Positions 31,713 to 43,956 of a DNA stretch of 64,000 bases are shown in pieces (within the stretch, counting starts at the first letter, position 1; every line of letters begins with the position of its first letter). Under the pieces are notes generated by a model. The model ran no database searches. It was not told where the DNA came from and worked only from the letters and a program-made list of their open reading frames with translations. The DNA is from Pilaira anomala (taxonomy: Eukaryota; Mucoromycota; Mucoromycetes; Mucorales; Mucoraceae): positions 1-64,000 of the forward strand of contig JAIXMQ010000008.1 of the NCBI GenBank assembly GCA_025716855.1, given 5' to 3'. The translations under genes and the position numbers were made by a program.

Positions 31713-32457
31713 GAAAAGATCGTACACCGTATAAGAATACTGGCAACATAATAATACGAGTAACTTCTGTTTCAGCAGGAGTTTGTGATTGTTCCTCTCC
31801 TCCTTCTGCTGCTTCTTCTTCTGCCATAGTCACATCTTCTAGTGTTGTTGCTGTTGATGAAGCTTCCCTTGATGTCGTTGCCGCTTCTGTTGATGTTGTC
31901 GTCGCTGCTGCTGCTGCTGCTGTTTCTGCTGTTGTCGTCGTCGTCGTCGTCGTTGTCGTTGAAGTTTCTCTAGTTGGACGATTGGATACACTAGTGATAA
32001 CCACAGGTAATCTCATAAACCTCATAAAAGAATCCTCAGCACTACCAGGTTCCATTTGTTGAAACAAGTCTGGTGAGATATGCATTGTTAACTGTTGTGT
32101 GACGTTAGTTTGTTGTTCAGAGGCAGCTAAAGAAGCCATTTGTCCGTTACGAAAGGAGGTCAGAACAGCTTCACTAATTACAGACGCAATCATTCGAGAA
32201 AAAGGTGAGACGGGTGGTGTGGCTGTAGGAGTAAAAGTTGTGGATGTATTCAGTTGTTCTTGTTCTTCTCTTTGTCTTTCTCTTCTTAGACGTCGTTCAT
32301 CTCGACGTTGATTGGCTGTTGGTAAGACTTGCGACCTACTTGCATCTAATGTCGCTTGATTTCTAGATGGAGGTCGAGTACTTCTTTGTCTATTGCTTGT
32401 ACGTTCGTTCTCATTGGAAGAGTCGTTAGGTGTTTGTGAAGATTGTCTTTGTCCCAT
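31135..32457 (-). CDS. RING-H2 E3 ubiquitin ligase, possibly myristoylated
   Basis: A single frame of 440 residues. The N-terminus MGQRQSS fits a myristoylation site (Gly2, Ser6). Residues 20-80 are Arg/Glu-rich, followed by Thr/Ala/Glu low-complexity blocks coded by trinucleotide runs, one of asparagine and one of threonine. The C-terminus has a RING-H2 finger: CQVCLNSYQSQDDVRVLACH, then HGFHQECIDKWL and QCPLCRD, with all eight metal ligands. A conserved stretch before it (SYEELLDLASLIGPARLP) marks a fungal family of RING ligases. The substrate is unknown. A possible role is membrane-linked ubiquitination, inferred from the N-terminal motif. Confidence 0.85.
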
Positions 32458-33360
32458 GATGATAATAATAGAGTTGTCTTGATTTTAATAATAGAAAAAA
32501 ATATGTAAGTTGTGTGTATGTATATATAAAAAAAAAAAGAGAGATAATAGCCTGTCTTTTTTTTTTTTAATCAAAAAGAGGCACAGTAAAAAAAAATTGT
32601 TTACTACATACACTACAGGGTATATCAACAATGTTTCACCCAATCGTAACGGTCCGTCTTTTTCCCGTCTTTTTTATCTCATTACCAAACAAGTCGATAA
32701 AGAAAACCTTTTGGTAAATATGCACATTCGAGAAGAACCCTGAAATATTACATCCAAAAAGTCTTAAAGAAGGCCCTTTCTTTTTCGATCATTAAAGAAG
32801 CTTATTTTGGCAATCTAGTTCTTGGGGGGGGGGAGAGACTGGAAGAGAAAGTATCGATTTATATTCTTTCTTGAATCCATGTGTATGTGTATGTGCAAGT
32901 ACAAAAGGGGGGGTTTGATCAATTTAAGACATGCGAGTAAAAACCCTAAGCAGTACAAGGATCTTCTTTACACATTTGTTTACAAAAATGACGAGCAAAA
33001 AAAAAAACAATAACTTGTTTCTGAACAATTTAATAAAAAATAGAAAAAAAAAAAAAGCTACGATTGGCTGCATGAAAACAATAACCAAAACTCCTAATAT
33101 TATGTCAACTCCTATGTAACAAAGCGGTTTGATATTTGCGCGACTTTTTTTTTTTTTTTTCTATAGTTGAAAGGAAAATTGAGTACAGATTTATTAGATT
33201 AAAAGTAAAAAGTAGTAAGTAGTAGTAGTAGTAGTAATAGTATTATTATGATTAAGGTGATGTTACACGGAGGGAGAGGGAGAGAGGGGTGTGAATATAT
33301 ATAAAGTGTTTTTTTTGTTGTTGTGGGGGGAGGAGAAGTAGGGATTTGTTTGTTTTCTTT
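32458..33360. other. Gene-free stretch of about 0.9 kb
   Basis: It is AT-rich with a G run near 32824-32833, T and A runs, and a GTA-repeat near 33211-33245. Short frames on the plus strand are homopolymer-driven and not supported. It probably includes the RING gene promoter and the 3' region of the coiled-coil gene. Confidence 0.45.
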
Positions 33361-34461
33361 TCATTCTGGCAGTAAAGCAATACGATCATTTAACCATAAA
33401 CAATCACCAGCCCAACGATCTTTTTCCTTAGCCAATTGCTCAATACGATCTTCAGATTGTCTTTGATAGACCAATTTCTCTAAATCCAATCTACATTGTT
33501 TTTCTTCTGCCAATTGAGATTTTAAAGTATGTATCATTGCAATCAATGCTTTTGCATCTTCAGCTTCCGGACCACTTGACAAGACGGGTCCAGAAGAAAG
33601 TGCAGGTGGACAAGAGGGTCGTCGTAATCGATTGAAATCTTTTGATGTAGGTGAAATAGCTAATCTACAATGAGGACAAGCTTGTCTTTCATGATCAACC
33701 GTTTGTGTTGCAATTTCTGTTTGAACTTGTACATGTCTTAATCTGACTGATTTTCTCTTTAAAGCTGCTTCAGGTACTGTACGCACGGCTGATGAAACAG
33801 AACATGCGGTTGCAATAGCTGCTGAAGCAACAGCTGGAGGTAATGGTGCCGGTCGACGGGGACTACTACTTTTAAGTTTAGTTGTGGGTGGTTGAGGAAA
33901 TTGTTGTAAATCGTTAAATAAATAAACCGGTACTGGTGGTACTGCTGAACTTGTAGCAGATTCTCTATCTGAATTGGTTTCACTATAAACACCAGAGTCT
34001 CGTAAATTGATAGCCGATTCAACTGATGTATCCGACTTATTGACAATAGGAGTAGGAGTAACACAAATCTCTACGGGTGATAATGGTGGTGGTTCATATG
34101 CTGGTAAAGGGATATGAGTTCTTTTGATTGGTGGGTCAACATAATGTGACCCTGAACGTAATACGGGCACCACTGGTTTTTTACGTAATCGGTTGAGAAG
34201 ACGCGATGCGCGTTTAAATTGTTGATGAGCGCTCTTACTGTCTTTTGTGACAAATTCTTCTGGTCCGGTAGATAAAAGAAATTGTGCTAATAACATAGTA
34301 TCCTTTCGGGAATCTTGTGTAGTGACAGCTGCTGTAATCCCGTTACTATAGCAACTACTCGAATTATCTTCCTCGGACTCTTCATATTCTTCTTCTTCTT
34401 CATAAATTGCAGTATCTTTTATGGGTCTAGAAATTGATTTTTTTCTTTGTGATTTAAACAT
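33361..34461 (-). CDS. Coiled-coil hypothetical protein with CxxC pair
   Basis: A single frame of 366 residues. It starts basic (MFKSQRKKSISRPIKD), has an acidic block, then TMLLAQFLLSTGPEEF, a phrase found near the N-terminus of several uncharacterised fungal proteins. A Pro-rich middle (PLPAYEPPPLSPVE) and Ser-rich region follow. The C-terminus has CPHC near residue 271 and a predicted coiled coil from about 305 (ALIAMIHTLKSQLAEEKQCR, continuing KEKDRWAGDCLWLNDR). No enzyme domain is seen. The paired cysteines alone do not make a zinc finger. Its layout suggests a scaffold or adaptor, but this is inference. It is unlikely to be spurious given the length and composition. Confidence 0.6.
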   Translation of the reverse strand: MFKSQRKKSISRPIKDTAIYEEEEEYEESEEDNSSSCYSNGITAAVTTQDSRKDTMLLAQFLLSTGPEEFVTKDSKSAHQQFKRASRLLNRLRKKPVVPVLRSGSHYVDPPIKRTHIPLPAYEPPPLSPVEICVTPTPIVNKSDTSVESAINLRDSGVYSETNSDRESATSSAVPPVPVYLFNDLQQFPQPPTTKLKSSSPRRPAPLPPAVASAAIATACSVSSAVRTVPEAALKRKSVRLRHVQVQTEIATQTVDHERQACPHCRLAISPTSKDFNRLRRPSCPPALSSGPVLSSGPEAEDAKALIAMIHTLKSQLAEEKQCRLDLEKLVYQRQSEDRIEQLAKEKDRWAGDCLWLNDRIALLPE

Positions 34462-35040
34462 TTTTTTTTTTTTTTTTTTTTTTTGATATGTATATATATA
34501 TATATATATATATAAATATAAATAAAAATAGAAATAAAAATAAAATGAGAGAAGAAGAAAAGGGAAAAAAAAAAAATACTTTAAAAAGACTCTTTTTATA
34601 TATAACTTTTTTTGTTTTTTATATTCTCCTTTTTATTTTATCTTTAATCAGTATATGTGAATGTCTGTAAAATGCCAGATATGTTAATTGTTCTAGTTTA
34701 TTTGTTGTACAATGATTTTAGGAGTAAAAAATTATTTAAAATGAAATATATACATGAATCATACAGATAATTGTTTTCTTACATTTGCTTGCAAAGAAAA
34801 AAAAATAAAAAAATAAAAGTTCCTTTTTCTCTTAAAGTTACTCTGTTTCCCCCTCTTTTGGAATCAAAGAAAGAAAGAAAAAAGGCTCCTTAACCAAAAA
34901 AAGATAAAAAAAAAAAGCGCTCCCTTACATTATTGGTAAATACTTAATGTGGCACATAAATATGTTTATTTATCTCCTGTATAAATAATAAAAGAAAAAT
35001 AAGAAAGAAAAAAAAAAGAAATCACTTATAGTTGTAGAGT
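34462..35040. other. Gene-free stretch of about 0.6 kb
   Basis: It is AT-rich, with a TA repeat at 34491-34513, a T run before the start of the coiled-coil gene and several A runs. No coding frame is supported. Confidence 0.45.
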
Positions 35041-38000
35041 TTATTCATCCTCGTCACCATCATTTTCATCGTCTTCATCGTCTCCATTATCTTGTTCATT
35101 TAATAAACTTTGTTCTTCCAATAACCTTCTTTGTTCTCTTTCTTCTAATTGCCTTGGTATAGACAATTCAGATAACCTAAGATGTCCATCCGACCCTTTC
35201 CTTCTTAATTTCTGCGGCACAGGTGTTGAAATAATGGGAGGCATTATCTGAGATCGATTTGAGACAGTACTATTATTCTTTTTCTTGTGAATACCCACCA
35301 AAACAATCGCCCTGGATTCATCCTTTAATAAAGCTTTTGTCCTCAGTGCTAAATTTTCTTTTTCAAGCGTATTCACCTCCTTTAATGATGCTGTGCTGTT
35401 AGCCATTATTGCTTCTTTTCTTAATTTGGATTTGAGCGCGGCTGACGCTGATGCGGCTGCACTCGTAGGTGATCCATCGGTTGACCGTTTCCATTTTCTC
35501 CATCCCTCAAAATCAATTAAAGCTTGCATACATCCCCATTCAATAATCTTCTTTTCTAACCATTCAAGACTCACTGGCTTGGTTAAGAAATCGTTACATC
35601 CTGCTGCTAACGCTGCTTGTCGATCAGATTCTAATGATGATGCTGTTAATGCTACAATAATAACGGGCGATTGGAAAGAAGATGATTTGGTTTCTACTGC
35701 TACTGGTAACGTTTGTGATTCTGTTGTATTTTCAATAGGATTAGTAGTATTAGTAGTCGATGTTGAAGTAGATGTTGAAGTTGACGTTGATTTATTAATA
35801 TGAGTAGGTAATACACCAATCTTTCTCTCCTTTTCAATTCCACGAATCGTTTTCGTTGCGTCAATACCGTTCATCACAGGTAATTGAATATCCATCTAAG
35901 ATAAAAATAAGATTAATATTATACACAAACAAACAAAAATAAAATGTTTACTTACTAAAATAAGATGAAATCCGCCTCCTTCCCATTTCTCAACTGCCTC
36001 CTTTCCGTCACACGCTACAGAAAATTTAATACTATGTTTCTTCATCCAAGTTGACAAAATGGCCTGATTAATCATATTATCTATTAATAAGGGGTTAATA
36101 AAAAAAAATATTTATGTGCAACGATCGAATGGAATAAAGTTTAAAATTATAAATGTGTTTTGTACCTTCAACAATAAGGACTTTGATAGGTGGACTAGGT
36201 TTATCGGATGCATTACTTTTTTCTTTACGTTTGCGGTTACTGATTTTAAAACTGAATTTAGATTTTGGCTTATTTACTGCAACGGGTGCAGGCGTTGTTG
36301 CTGAAGTAGGTCCACCAGAAACAGCAGTAGTAGTAGTAGTAATAGCAGCAAGATTATTAGTAGTATTATTGGTAGTAGTATTAGCTGCAGTTACAGGTTC
36401 AATCACTTCATTCGCAACCATTGCATCACCATTACCTGTTGTTGTCACAGTGAAAGGTGGTTGTGCAGGGGATACTAATAAAGGTCCTGGCCCGGATGCA
36501 GAAATAGATCGGGTAGAGCTGACACTTGCATTTGTAGAGTTAGCTGAATCCATACTATTTGTTGTAATCGGGATCGTACTGTCGAAGCTACTTGTATTAC
36601 TGCTATCTTCTTCAGGTACAGGTGTAGTAGTTTTCTTTGCCATACCAGTGGGTGATTGGGTTAATGATATATCTACTAAATTTCTTCTACCACCAGGTGT
36701 CATGAATGAATTACTATGTGATCTTAATCTATTTCGTTTAATCTCTTGATGAGACCCTGACGTAATACCATTCGATGTATGTATACCACCGACTCCTCCT
36801 CCTACTCCTCCTCCTACTCCTCCTCCTACTCCTCCTCCTACGATTCCACCTCCATTATTATTTTGTGGTATACTGCTTGACCCTGCCATTAAGGGTGAAC
36901 TATTTAATAAAGCGGGCGTAGCTGTGGATTTGGCACCGACAGCCGACGTAGTTGCAGTTGGATCGAAGAAATAATTTCCTTTTTCGGATTCAACCATTAA
37001 TCCATTAGGGGATTGTACCCTCATACCTGCTGTTCTTCTTCCTGGTGAAAATCTATTTGGTACATTATTTTCATGAGGCGTCATTAATGGACCATTACTA
37101 CCACCTCCACCTGGTGTAACTGAGCCTGCAGATCCAAGATCATGATTTCCAGTTGAAAGATGATGTTGTCCAACAAAAGGACTTAATGGTGAAGTAGCAA
37201 TTGGTATAAATTGAGGTTCGACAATTGCATTATTCCAAGCAGTATGAAGTGCAGTCAAGAAACGACGTGGTCCAGCCGGTTTAGGTACAACCACTACACG
37301 AGGCATATAAGGTGGCAAATCCAAAGTAGATATCCAATGAATAATATCACGTACTCTTCTATAATTTGTTAAAGAAGTAAAGAAAACGACAGCCACTGTA
37401 CCATGCATTACATCCCCAGTTGTTCGAGACTTTGATCTTCTATGGCGACGGTGCTGCTGTTGAAGTATAGAAGGCGGTAATTGAGGCTGATCACGAAATT
37501 CACGGAGTTTCTTTTCTAGCGTTAAAACATCATCGTCAATCAAGATAAATGTTGGTGGAATTGAATGAATATGATCTTCTTCAATAGCAGGAGAAGGTAC
37601 TTTACTTCCATTAAAATTATTATTTATACTGTTAATTGAACGATTTGAAGAAGGAGATAGAACTGAATGAATTGTATTTTCTGTTGCAATAGAAGAAATT
37701 TCAGAATCACAACTAGCCGCCGTTGTAACTGATTCACAATCTTCATCATTAGTAGCATAACCTAAGACGGGTACATGACTAATATCTGTATTCCAACTTG
37801 TTAAACAACTTGTCAAATGTTTTGCAAATATACTCTTTTCGGGCGCATGTAAAATCATCTTGACACCTTTTAATTGAGTAATAAAACTTGAAAGATCTTC
37901 TAATGTAGGTTCATTTGAGAATCGAATATTAGCTAATTGTTTTTCTAATATTTGTGAAGGTTTTTCAATTAAAAGTAATCTTTGATCACTGTTACAACCA

Positions 38001-39484
38001 GGAAATAATTCTAGTGACATTTCAACTCGAGTCTTGTTTTTGCCAAGGTCTTCTAATTTCATCTCTCCGCCAATATAGTTCAAGAGTTGAGCTGTAAAAT
38101 TCGCATTTGGAATAATTGCGGCTGAAACGCCAAGTGGAATAGCCGGTGATGCAATTTGAATAATATCAAATACAACTTTAACTTTTGGTGTATCAGGTAT
38201 AGCAGTAACAAATAATCCTAATTCAATACAAGCTCCAGGTGTACAACCTTCAAGTATATTTCGAAGTAACTACAAATAAAAAAAAAATAAAAAAAAAATG
38301 TCTAGTTGTCGTCATTGTGATTTTTTTTTTCAATTGGTTACACACTGTACATTGATTAAGGCATGTTTTATAGCATCTTCATCACCAATTACATTTGAAT
38401 AATAAAGTCCATTGTCTGTATGATAAATCACAAAATGTACACCTAATTTAGCTGACATACCAGCTAAAGCATCACCCACATTTTGAATCATTTCACTCAC
38501 ATCAAAATCATGTTTGACATCGGATTTAATTCTATCTTCTGGTAATATTACTGTAGTATCATCTGCTTCTCTCAACATTTTTGAGATCAAATTAAGATGA
38601 GAACTCACATGACATGCTTGTTTTATGGTAGTATTAATAGCAGAAATACTTGCGATAGGTACAGCAATTGAACAAGCACTTAATAATTCATGTGTATTTG
38701 TTAATATTGAAGGTGGTGAAAATTGTTCCAATGTAGCCATAACCATTAATGATGCGTCACGAATTTCTTTTGATACAGTGGTTAAAAATAATTGTCGCTT
38801 ATCATCATAAGTTTTTAATGCTTCATCAATCATTTGTTGTGATTCTTGTTGATAATTTTCATGTTGTTGTTCCACTTCTTGTTGTAATGCTTTATCAATT
38901 TGAATAAATCTGAATAAACAAGTATAAATCAATGTACCTAATAATGCTGGTAATTGATTTATACTAAATACTAATATTCCATTTTCATGGTACGATAATA
39001 ATGTAGTCATCACCACCATAAAAATCGAACTTGCTAAAAAGCTCTTGACTTGTAAACCAAGTTCGGTCCTGCCGAGTTTATACCAAATAAATAATAATAC
39101 CCATTGGCCTACCCAGATGGAATTCAACTTTTGATTGCTGGTAGAAAATAAACAAAATAGAATGCTGGATACTAGACATAAACTAGTTGCAATAACATTT
39201 AACCAATCCATTTCATTTTGAATCACATTAGTTGAAGTGCTTATCGTAGGTAAGTTAATCTCTATTAATTTATCGTCTGCAAATGTATCTTCTTTAGTAT
39301 GTTTTGAGAGCCAAGCAGAACGTAAATTAGAAAGCCGAGGTCGATTCAACTGTTGTCCATTCTTTTTGTTTGCTGCTAGTTTATTATTTAAATTAGCTGG
39401 TAAAGAAAAGGTAGGCAAGCCTTGTATAAACGCGTTAGGTGTTTGAGAAGACTGTGAATCTGACTTTTCCTTTGGCTCAAACAT
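35041..39484 (-). CDS. Ssk1-type response regulator fused to a membrane pseudo-histidine kinase
   Basis: Four exons, 39484-38351, 38269-36166, 36080-35956 and 35895-35041, join in phase to 1405 residues. The N-terminal part has four hydrophobic segments (about 97-192), a coiled region and a HisKA-like helix, FLTTVSKEIRDAS, where the phospho-accepting His is Lys (about residue 239). A degenerate ATPase-like region follows with N-box-like AIKHALINLLRNIL but no DxGxG loop. A long Ser/Thr/Asn-rich linker leads to a complete receiver: VLIVEDNMINQ (acid pair), LILMDIQLPVMNG (phospho-Asp), VALTASS and DFLTKPVS (Lys). The Ser/Thr insertion inside the receiver and these phrases are typical of Ssk1/Mcs4, the output of the Sln1-Ypd1 osmotic/oxidative relay to the Hog1/Sty1 MAPK. 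The N-terminal half probably senses or scaffolds rather than phosphorylates. Confidence 0.85.
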
Positions 39485-39641
39485 GAGTTTAATGGGGATT
39501 AATACTCCTTTTTTTTAAAATAAAAAAAAAAGTGTGTGTGTGGGAGTGAGAGAGAAAGAGAGAGAGAGAAGAAAAGACGAATTTTGTTTATTAAACTGGC
39601 GTGAATTTTTTTTTTTTTTTTTTTTTTTTTCACTAATAAAA

Positions 39642-40377
39642 TCACATGACTTGTTCAAATGAGAACCTTTCGAGTAAGTCATGGTCATGTATGTTTGCAA
39701 TAAGTCTTTGAGTTAATATTGTTTTATGATCTTGGGCAAAATGAAAATAACCCATAAATCGATTATTTTGAAGTACATTGGGAAACCAATGATGATCATC
39801 TGACCACATTTGACTGAAAGGAATATCTTGATATTTGAACCATTCTGGTTTCATTTCTTCTGTCTCTTTTGGGTTTCCTTTATACTCTTTAGTGATATAA
39901 ATATGCGTTTCTAATCCGATAGGATCATTTTCAAACGTAAACATGTTTATACCGACTTTAGTCATATCTACCGCTTCTATCTCTGCTTCTTCCTATTTAG
40001 TTCTTTTTAATAAAAGAGAGTAGTTTTAAAAGTTCATATGTATCTCTTACCAACAATTCTCGTCGAGCACCTTCTTCAATCGTTTCCCCTGCTTCTACTT
40101 TACCACCAAAACCTAAATATATAATACAATCCTCGGTCTTTAATATCATGTTTAATTTGTTATTACTTACCAGTTTACCATTAAATTTTCCCGCTCCAAA
40201 TCCTCGCTTCTTCATACCTAAAAGAACCTATTTTTTTTTTTTTGGCTGTCAAAAAAAAACTATCAACCATGCCCTCTTTTCTTTTTTTTTTTTTCTTTTT
40301 TTTTTTTTTACTCTTTGTTCTTTCTCATCCAACACAAGAATAAGTGTCAAAAGCTTTCTACTGGTAATGGTAGACAT
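39642..40377 (-). CDS. MTH1-type Nudix hydrolase (oxidised purine nucleoside triphosphatase)
   Basis: Four exons, 40377-40312, 40227-40179, 40112-40051 and 39992-39642, join to 175 residues. The sequence follows human NUDT1 closely: [31 protein letters not shown], then the Nudix box [20 protein letters not shown] with all the required Glu residues, and [18 protein letters not shown] (the WFxxxxIPFxxMW substrate-binding segment) followed by [19 protein letters not shown]. The enzyme hydrolyses 8-oxo-dGTP and 2-hydroxy-dATP to monophosphates and so protects DNA from oxidised precursors. The box is complete only after two splices, which supports the exon calls. The C-terminal extension is longer than in human NUDT1. 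Confidence 0.93.
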
Positions 40378-40516
40378 GAGTTAAATAAAGAAAAAAAGTT
40401 TTTGTTTCTTGAAAAGAACCACTGACTGCCTTTTTTTTTTTCTTATTTGTTTTTTTTGTTATTTTTTTAATATATAAAAAGGAAACAATGTGTTTGGATA
40501 AGGTTGCAAAACTACT

Positions 40517-40550
<34 letters not shown>

Positions 40551-40681
40551 TGCGGTTTTGTGTGAGAGTAAAAAATAAAATAAAAGATGATCATATTCTA
40601 CTTGTCTTTTTTTTTAAAAAAATGAGAAAAAAAAAAGGGTTCGAAAGTAATGAGATGTGTACAATTTTATTCTAATTGAAT
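40378..40681. other. Short gap with TG repeat
   Basis: A TG dinucleotide run occupies about 40517-40552 with one interruption. The interval is the 3' flank of SUMO on one side and the promoter side of the Nudix gene on the other. No gene is seen. Confidence 0.6.
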
Positions 40682-41116
40682 TCAAAAGCCACCAATTTGC
40701 TCTACCATGACATCAATACTATCACCATCTTCCATATCCAACTATGTTCAAGTTAAAAGCAAGTATTAGTATAGCAATAAGTAATTAAAATCGGTATATT
40801 TACCTCATTAGGAGTATCTTGTGGTAAAACTCGAGTACCGTCGTATAAGAAACGAACAGATCCTGGTTGTTTTCCTTGACGTTCACAATAAGCGTCCATC
40901 AACTTTCTAAGTTGAGTAGAACGTTTGATTTTAAAGAATACTTCATTGGTGTCCTAAATATACAACCTCCTTAGTTCTCTCTCTCTCTCTCTCTGTCTCT
41001 GTCTCCCTGTCTTTTTTTTTTTTCCAAATACTTACACTTCCGACAACTTTAAGGTTGATATGTTCAACACCAGTGGCTCCTTCCTTCTTTTCGACTTTTT
41101 CAACAGGCTCAGACAT
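40682..41116 (-). CDS. SMT3: Small ubiquitin-like modifier (SUMO)
   Basis: Three exons, 41116-41036, 40953-40804 and 40741-40682, join to 96 residues. The start MSEPVEKVEKKEGATGVEHI is followed by LKVVGS, then exon 2 with FFKIKRSTQLRKLMDAYCER, GSVRFLYDGTRVLPQDTP, and exon 3 with MEDGDSIDVMVEQIGGF. These are the ubiquitin-fold phrases of Smt3/Pmt3/SUMO. The C-terminus ends GGF, so a Ulp-type protease would need to remove only one residue to expose the diglycine. It is conjugated to lysines of many nuclear proteins. It is divergent from the SCO1 gene, with about 600 bp between. Confidence 0.97.
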
Positions 41117-41713
41117 GTTATAATTATAAAACGCGCTTTTTTGTAATGGGAAATAGAAAAAAAAAGGAAAAAAATTGTTTTGAAAGGCGTCGTCGTGATA
41201 AAACACAAAACGGGGGGAAAAAATGTTTATCTTTGATCCAATCAAAGTATTCTGTTTTTCTTATTATCAAAACATAAAAAAAAAAAAAAAAAGTGTTGTC
41301 GATTGTATAATCTATACATATAGTATATAGTTTTCGTTAAAAAGACTATCTGTATTTGGGGGGAGGGGGGTTCTCACAGAAAGAAATCAAACAAGACAAT
41401 ATGTAATTTGAGTTAAAAAGTATACAAATAAAGATGTGATATAGTAACACTTTACATACATTTAAAACTTTACTCTCATTTGCACAGTTGTATCATATGA
41501 TGGCACCGTCTTTTCGGGCTGATAATATTTATAATTTGTATGCATCTAATTACGTTACAATGCCCTTTTGAATCAACTACAAATGTTCGAATCAGAGACT
41601 TTGCTTTTTTTTTCATCTCCTATGAAACTCACGTGACCATTCTATGCGCATTTAACTTTTATACACACTGCAAGCCGGGGTCTTACTTTTTTTTTCTCTT
41701 TCTCTTCAATACA
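41117..41713. other. Shared promoter region of SUMO and SCO1
   Basis: This 597-bp interval between two divergent genes has an A run at 41278-41292, a G-rich patch at 41358-41370, and T-rich sequence before the SCO1 start. No coding frame is convincing; a 79-codon frame from 41540 overlaps the first SCO1 exon in another frame. Confidence 0.5.
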
Positions 41714-42838
41714 ATGTTCACTCCACGTACGTTTCTTCGAGCCAATGTCAAGGTAATTGAAGTTAAAAAAAAATATTAGTGGAAATGTAGAGACTGACTT
41801 TAATTACGATACAGCCATGGTCTCGCCACTGCTTAGCTCAGCCTACCACTCGAACTTTTATGACAGCTACAGCTAAACCTAAGCTTATGCAACCAAAAAA
41901 TTGCAGATTTTATACGACGGATAAGGAACAGATTCGTAATAAAGCTATGGTTGGAGTAAGTTGAGAATAAGACAGGTTATATATTGATTGATAGACTTAT
42001 TATTTTTTTTTTTGGATATAGCCTTTTACATTAAAAGCCGCTGCTGTATTTTTAACAGTAGGTGCAGGTTTATTATATTATTTCCAAACTGAAAAGGAAA
42101 AGGTGGAACAATTACGTAAGTCATTATAGAAGAAAGATAGGAAAAAGGTTAAAAATTTAAAAAAAAAAAAAAAATAGGTATTCAAAAGGAAGCAGAAAAG
42201 TCAAAAACACAATCATTTGGTAAACCTAAACTTGGGGGAGATTATAGTTTGATCAACGTAGAAACCAAGAAACAGTTTGGATCTGAGGACTTGAAGGGTA
42301 AATTCACTTTAATTTATTTTGGATTCACACATTGTCCCGATATTTGTCCTGAAGAATTAGATAAAATGGCAGAAGTAGTGGATCAAACAAGTAAGCTTAA
42401 TTAACCAGTAACACAAACAAAAACAAAAAAAAAGTATTTAAGAAAACCTCTCTTTTTTTTATAAAGAGAAAGACGTAGGTGAAAATGTTTTAGTACCTGT
42501 TTTCATTACTTGTGATCCTAGACGTGATACAGTAGAAATTGTCAAGGAATATGTAAAAGATTTCCATAAGGATTTGATCGGTTTAACTGGTTCGCAAGAT
42601 GAGGTCAAAAAGGTTGCAAAACTTTTCCGTGTCTATGTTTCTTCTCCCCCTGATATCAGTGAAGGCGACGATTACTTGGTCGATCATTCTATCTTCTTTT
42701 ATTTAATGGACCCTGAAGGAAAGTTCCTTGATTGTTACTCTCAAAATTCTACTGCTGATGAAGTCACAGCAAGCTTCAAAAAATATTATTACGAATACTT
42801 GGATAACGGTGGAAAAGTCAATAAGACACCCCTTCTTA

Positions 42839-42872
<34 letters not shown>

Positions 42873-42900
42873 AAATGATGAGCCTTCTTCATCATCATAA
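41714..42900 (+). CDS. SCO1: Sco1-type copper chaperone for cytochrome c oxidase
   Basis: Five exons, 41714-41752, 41815-41955, 42022-42115, 42178-42390 and 42467-42900, give 306 residues. The basic N-terminus (MFTPRTFLRANVKPWSRH) looks like a mitochondrial presequence, followed by one membrane helix (TLKAAAVFLTVGAGLLYYF). The thioredoxin-fold domain has the copper motif FTHCPDICPEE and the conserved His in DDYLVDHS, plus PVFITCDPRRD. Sco proteins deliver copper to the CuA centre of Cox2 in the inner membrane. The C-terminus extends into a polyalanine tract coded by about ten GCT codons and a Ser-rich end, which the family does not need. The model is supported by in-phase joins at all four introns. 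Confidence 0.95.
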
Positions 42901-43883
42901 AACTTAAAAGATAAATAGATGTATAATTAATTTTATAAAACTAATGATCAACTGTATGATGCTCCTCTTTTTATTTTCAAAACGATTTATTTTTATTTTA
43001 TCAATACTTTTTTGATACTTTAATCCTGATATATAAAAACTAAGGGAAAGATAAAAGTTCTTTATATAGAATAGCAATTGAACGTGAAAAGGAGGTTGAT
43101 TGTCAAATATTCCATGTTAAAAAATGAGGAGGGAGTTAAATTATTTTGTGGCTACAGTAACAAACCTGGTCCTATTTTTATTTTCTTTTTTAGTTGGAAA
43201 TAACATTTAGTGTTTTTGCTTATTTTTTATGAAACACGAGAATAATACATTTTAGGAGTATATTCTACATTTTCATTTGATTTCAACATAACGGAGTATT
43301 GTAAAAGTTAAAATAATATGGAGTTATCATAATAGTGAGTTAAAACATGAAGCACGTTTTGTCTATCAAATTCTCCCATATGGAAGTGTATTTACATACA
43401 AATATCATATAAGCCTTTATGTCATCATCATTAATTCTCAGCCATAGACATGTTTTAAATAGGTACAAGTATTTATGTAATATCTTGTTTTTCACAACTC
43501 CAAATGAGGAAAATCATCTTAATTCCATACACTCGGATAGTATTGGACTGAATTGAGTTGATATTACTAATTGAACCGTCGCGAACAAGTATTCAGCACG
43601 AGACTGTATTATGCAGTTCATAAAATGTTCATTCTCCGACCGAGAAGAAATAATGTCAATAGCAAACTGTTCATTATGGGCTGAAAATACAGTGATATAG
43701 AGTTGTTGTGTCTAGACAGAATTTTAGGAGCTTCCAGATATTTATATCATGGAAACAGCTATATTTCTTAACTGTGGTTCCACTTTGCCATGAACTAAAT
43801 GCCTTAAAAGTTATATGTATATGTCTATATATAACTCTCTTTTCATGTCAAGATATGTTTTGATAAATATTGGTAATCAGAAT

Positions 43884-43956
<73 letters not shown>

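Noticed and set aside
36116..36749. Long plus-strand frames inside the Ssk1-like gene
   Set aside because: Produced by trinucleotide-rich codons of the true minus-strand frame; Val/Leu-rich composition without motifs.
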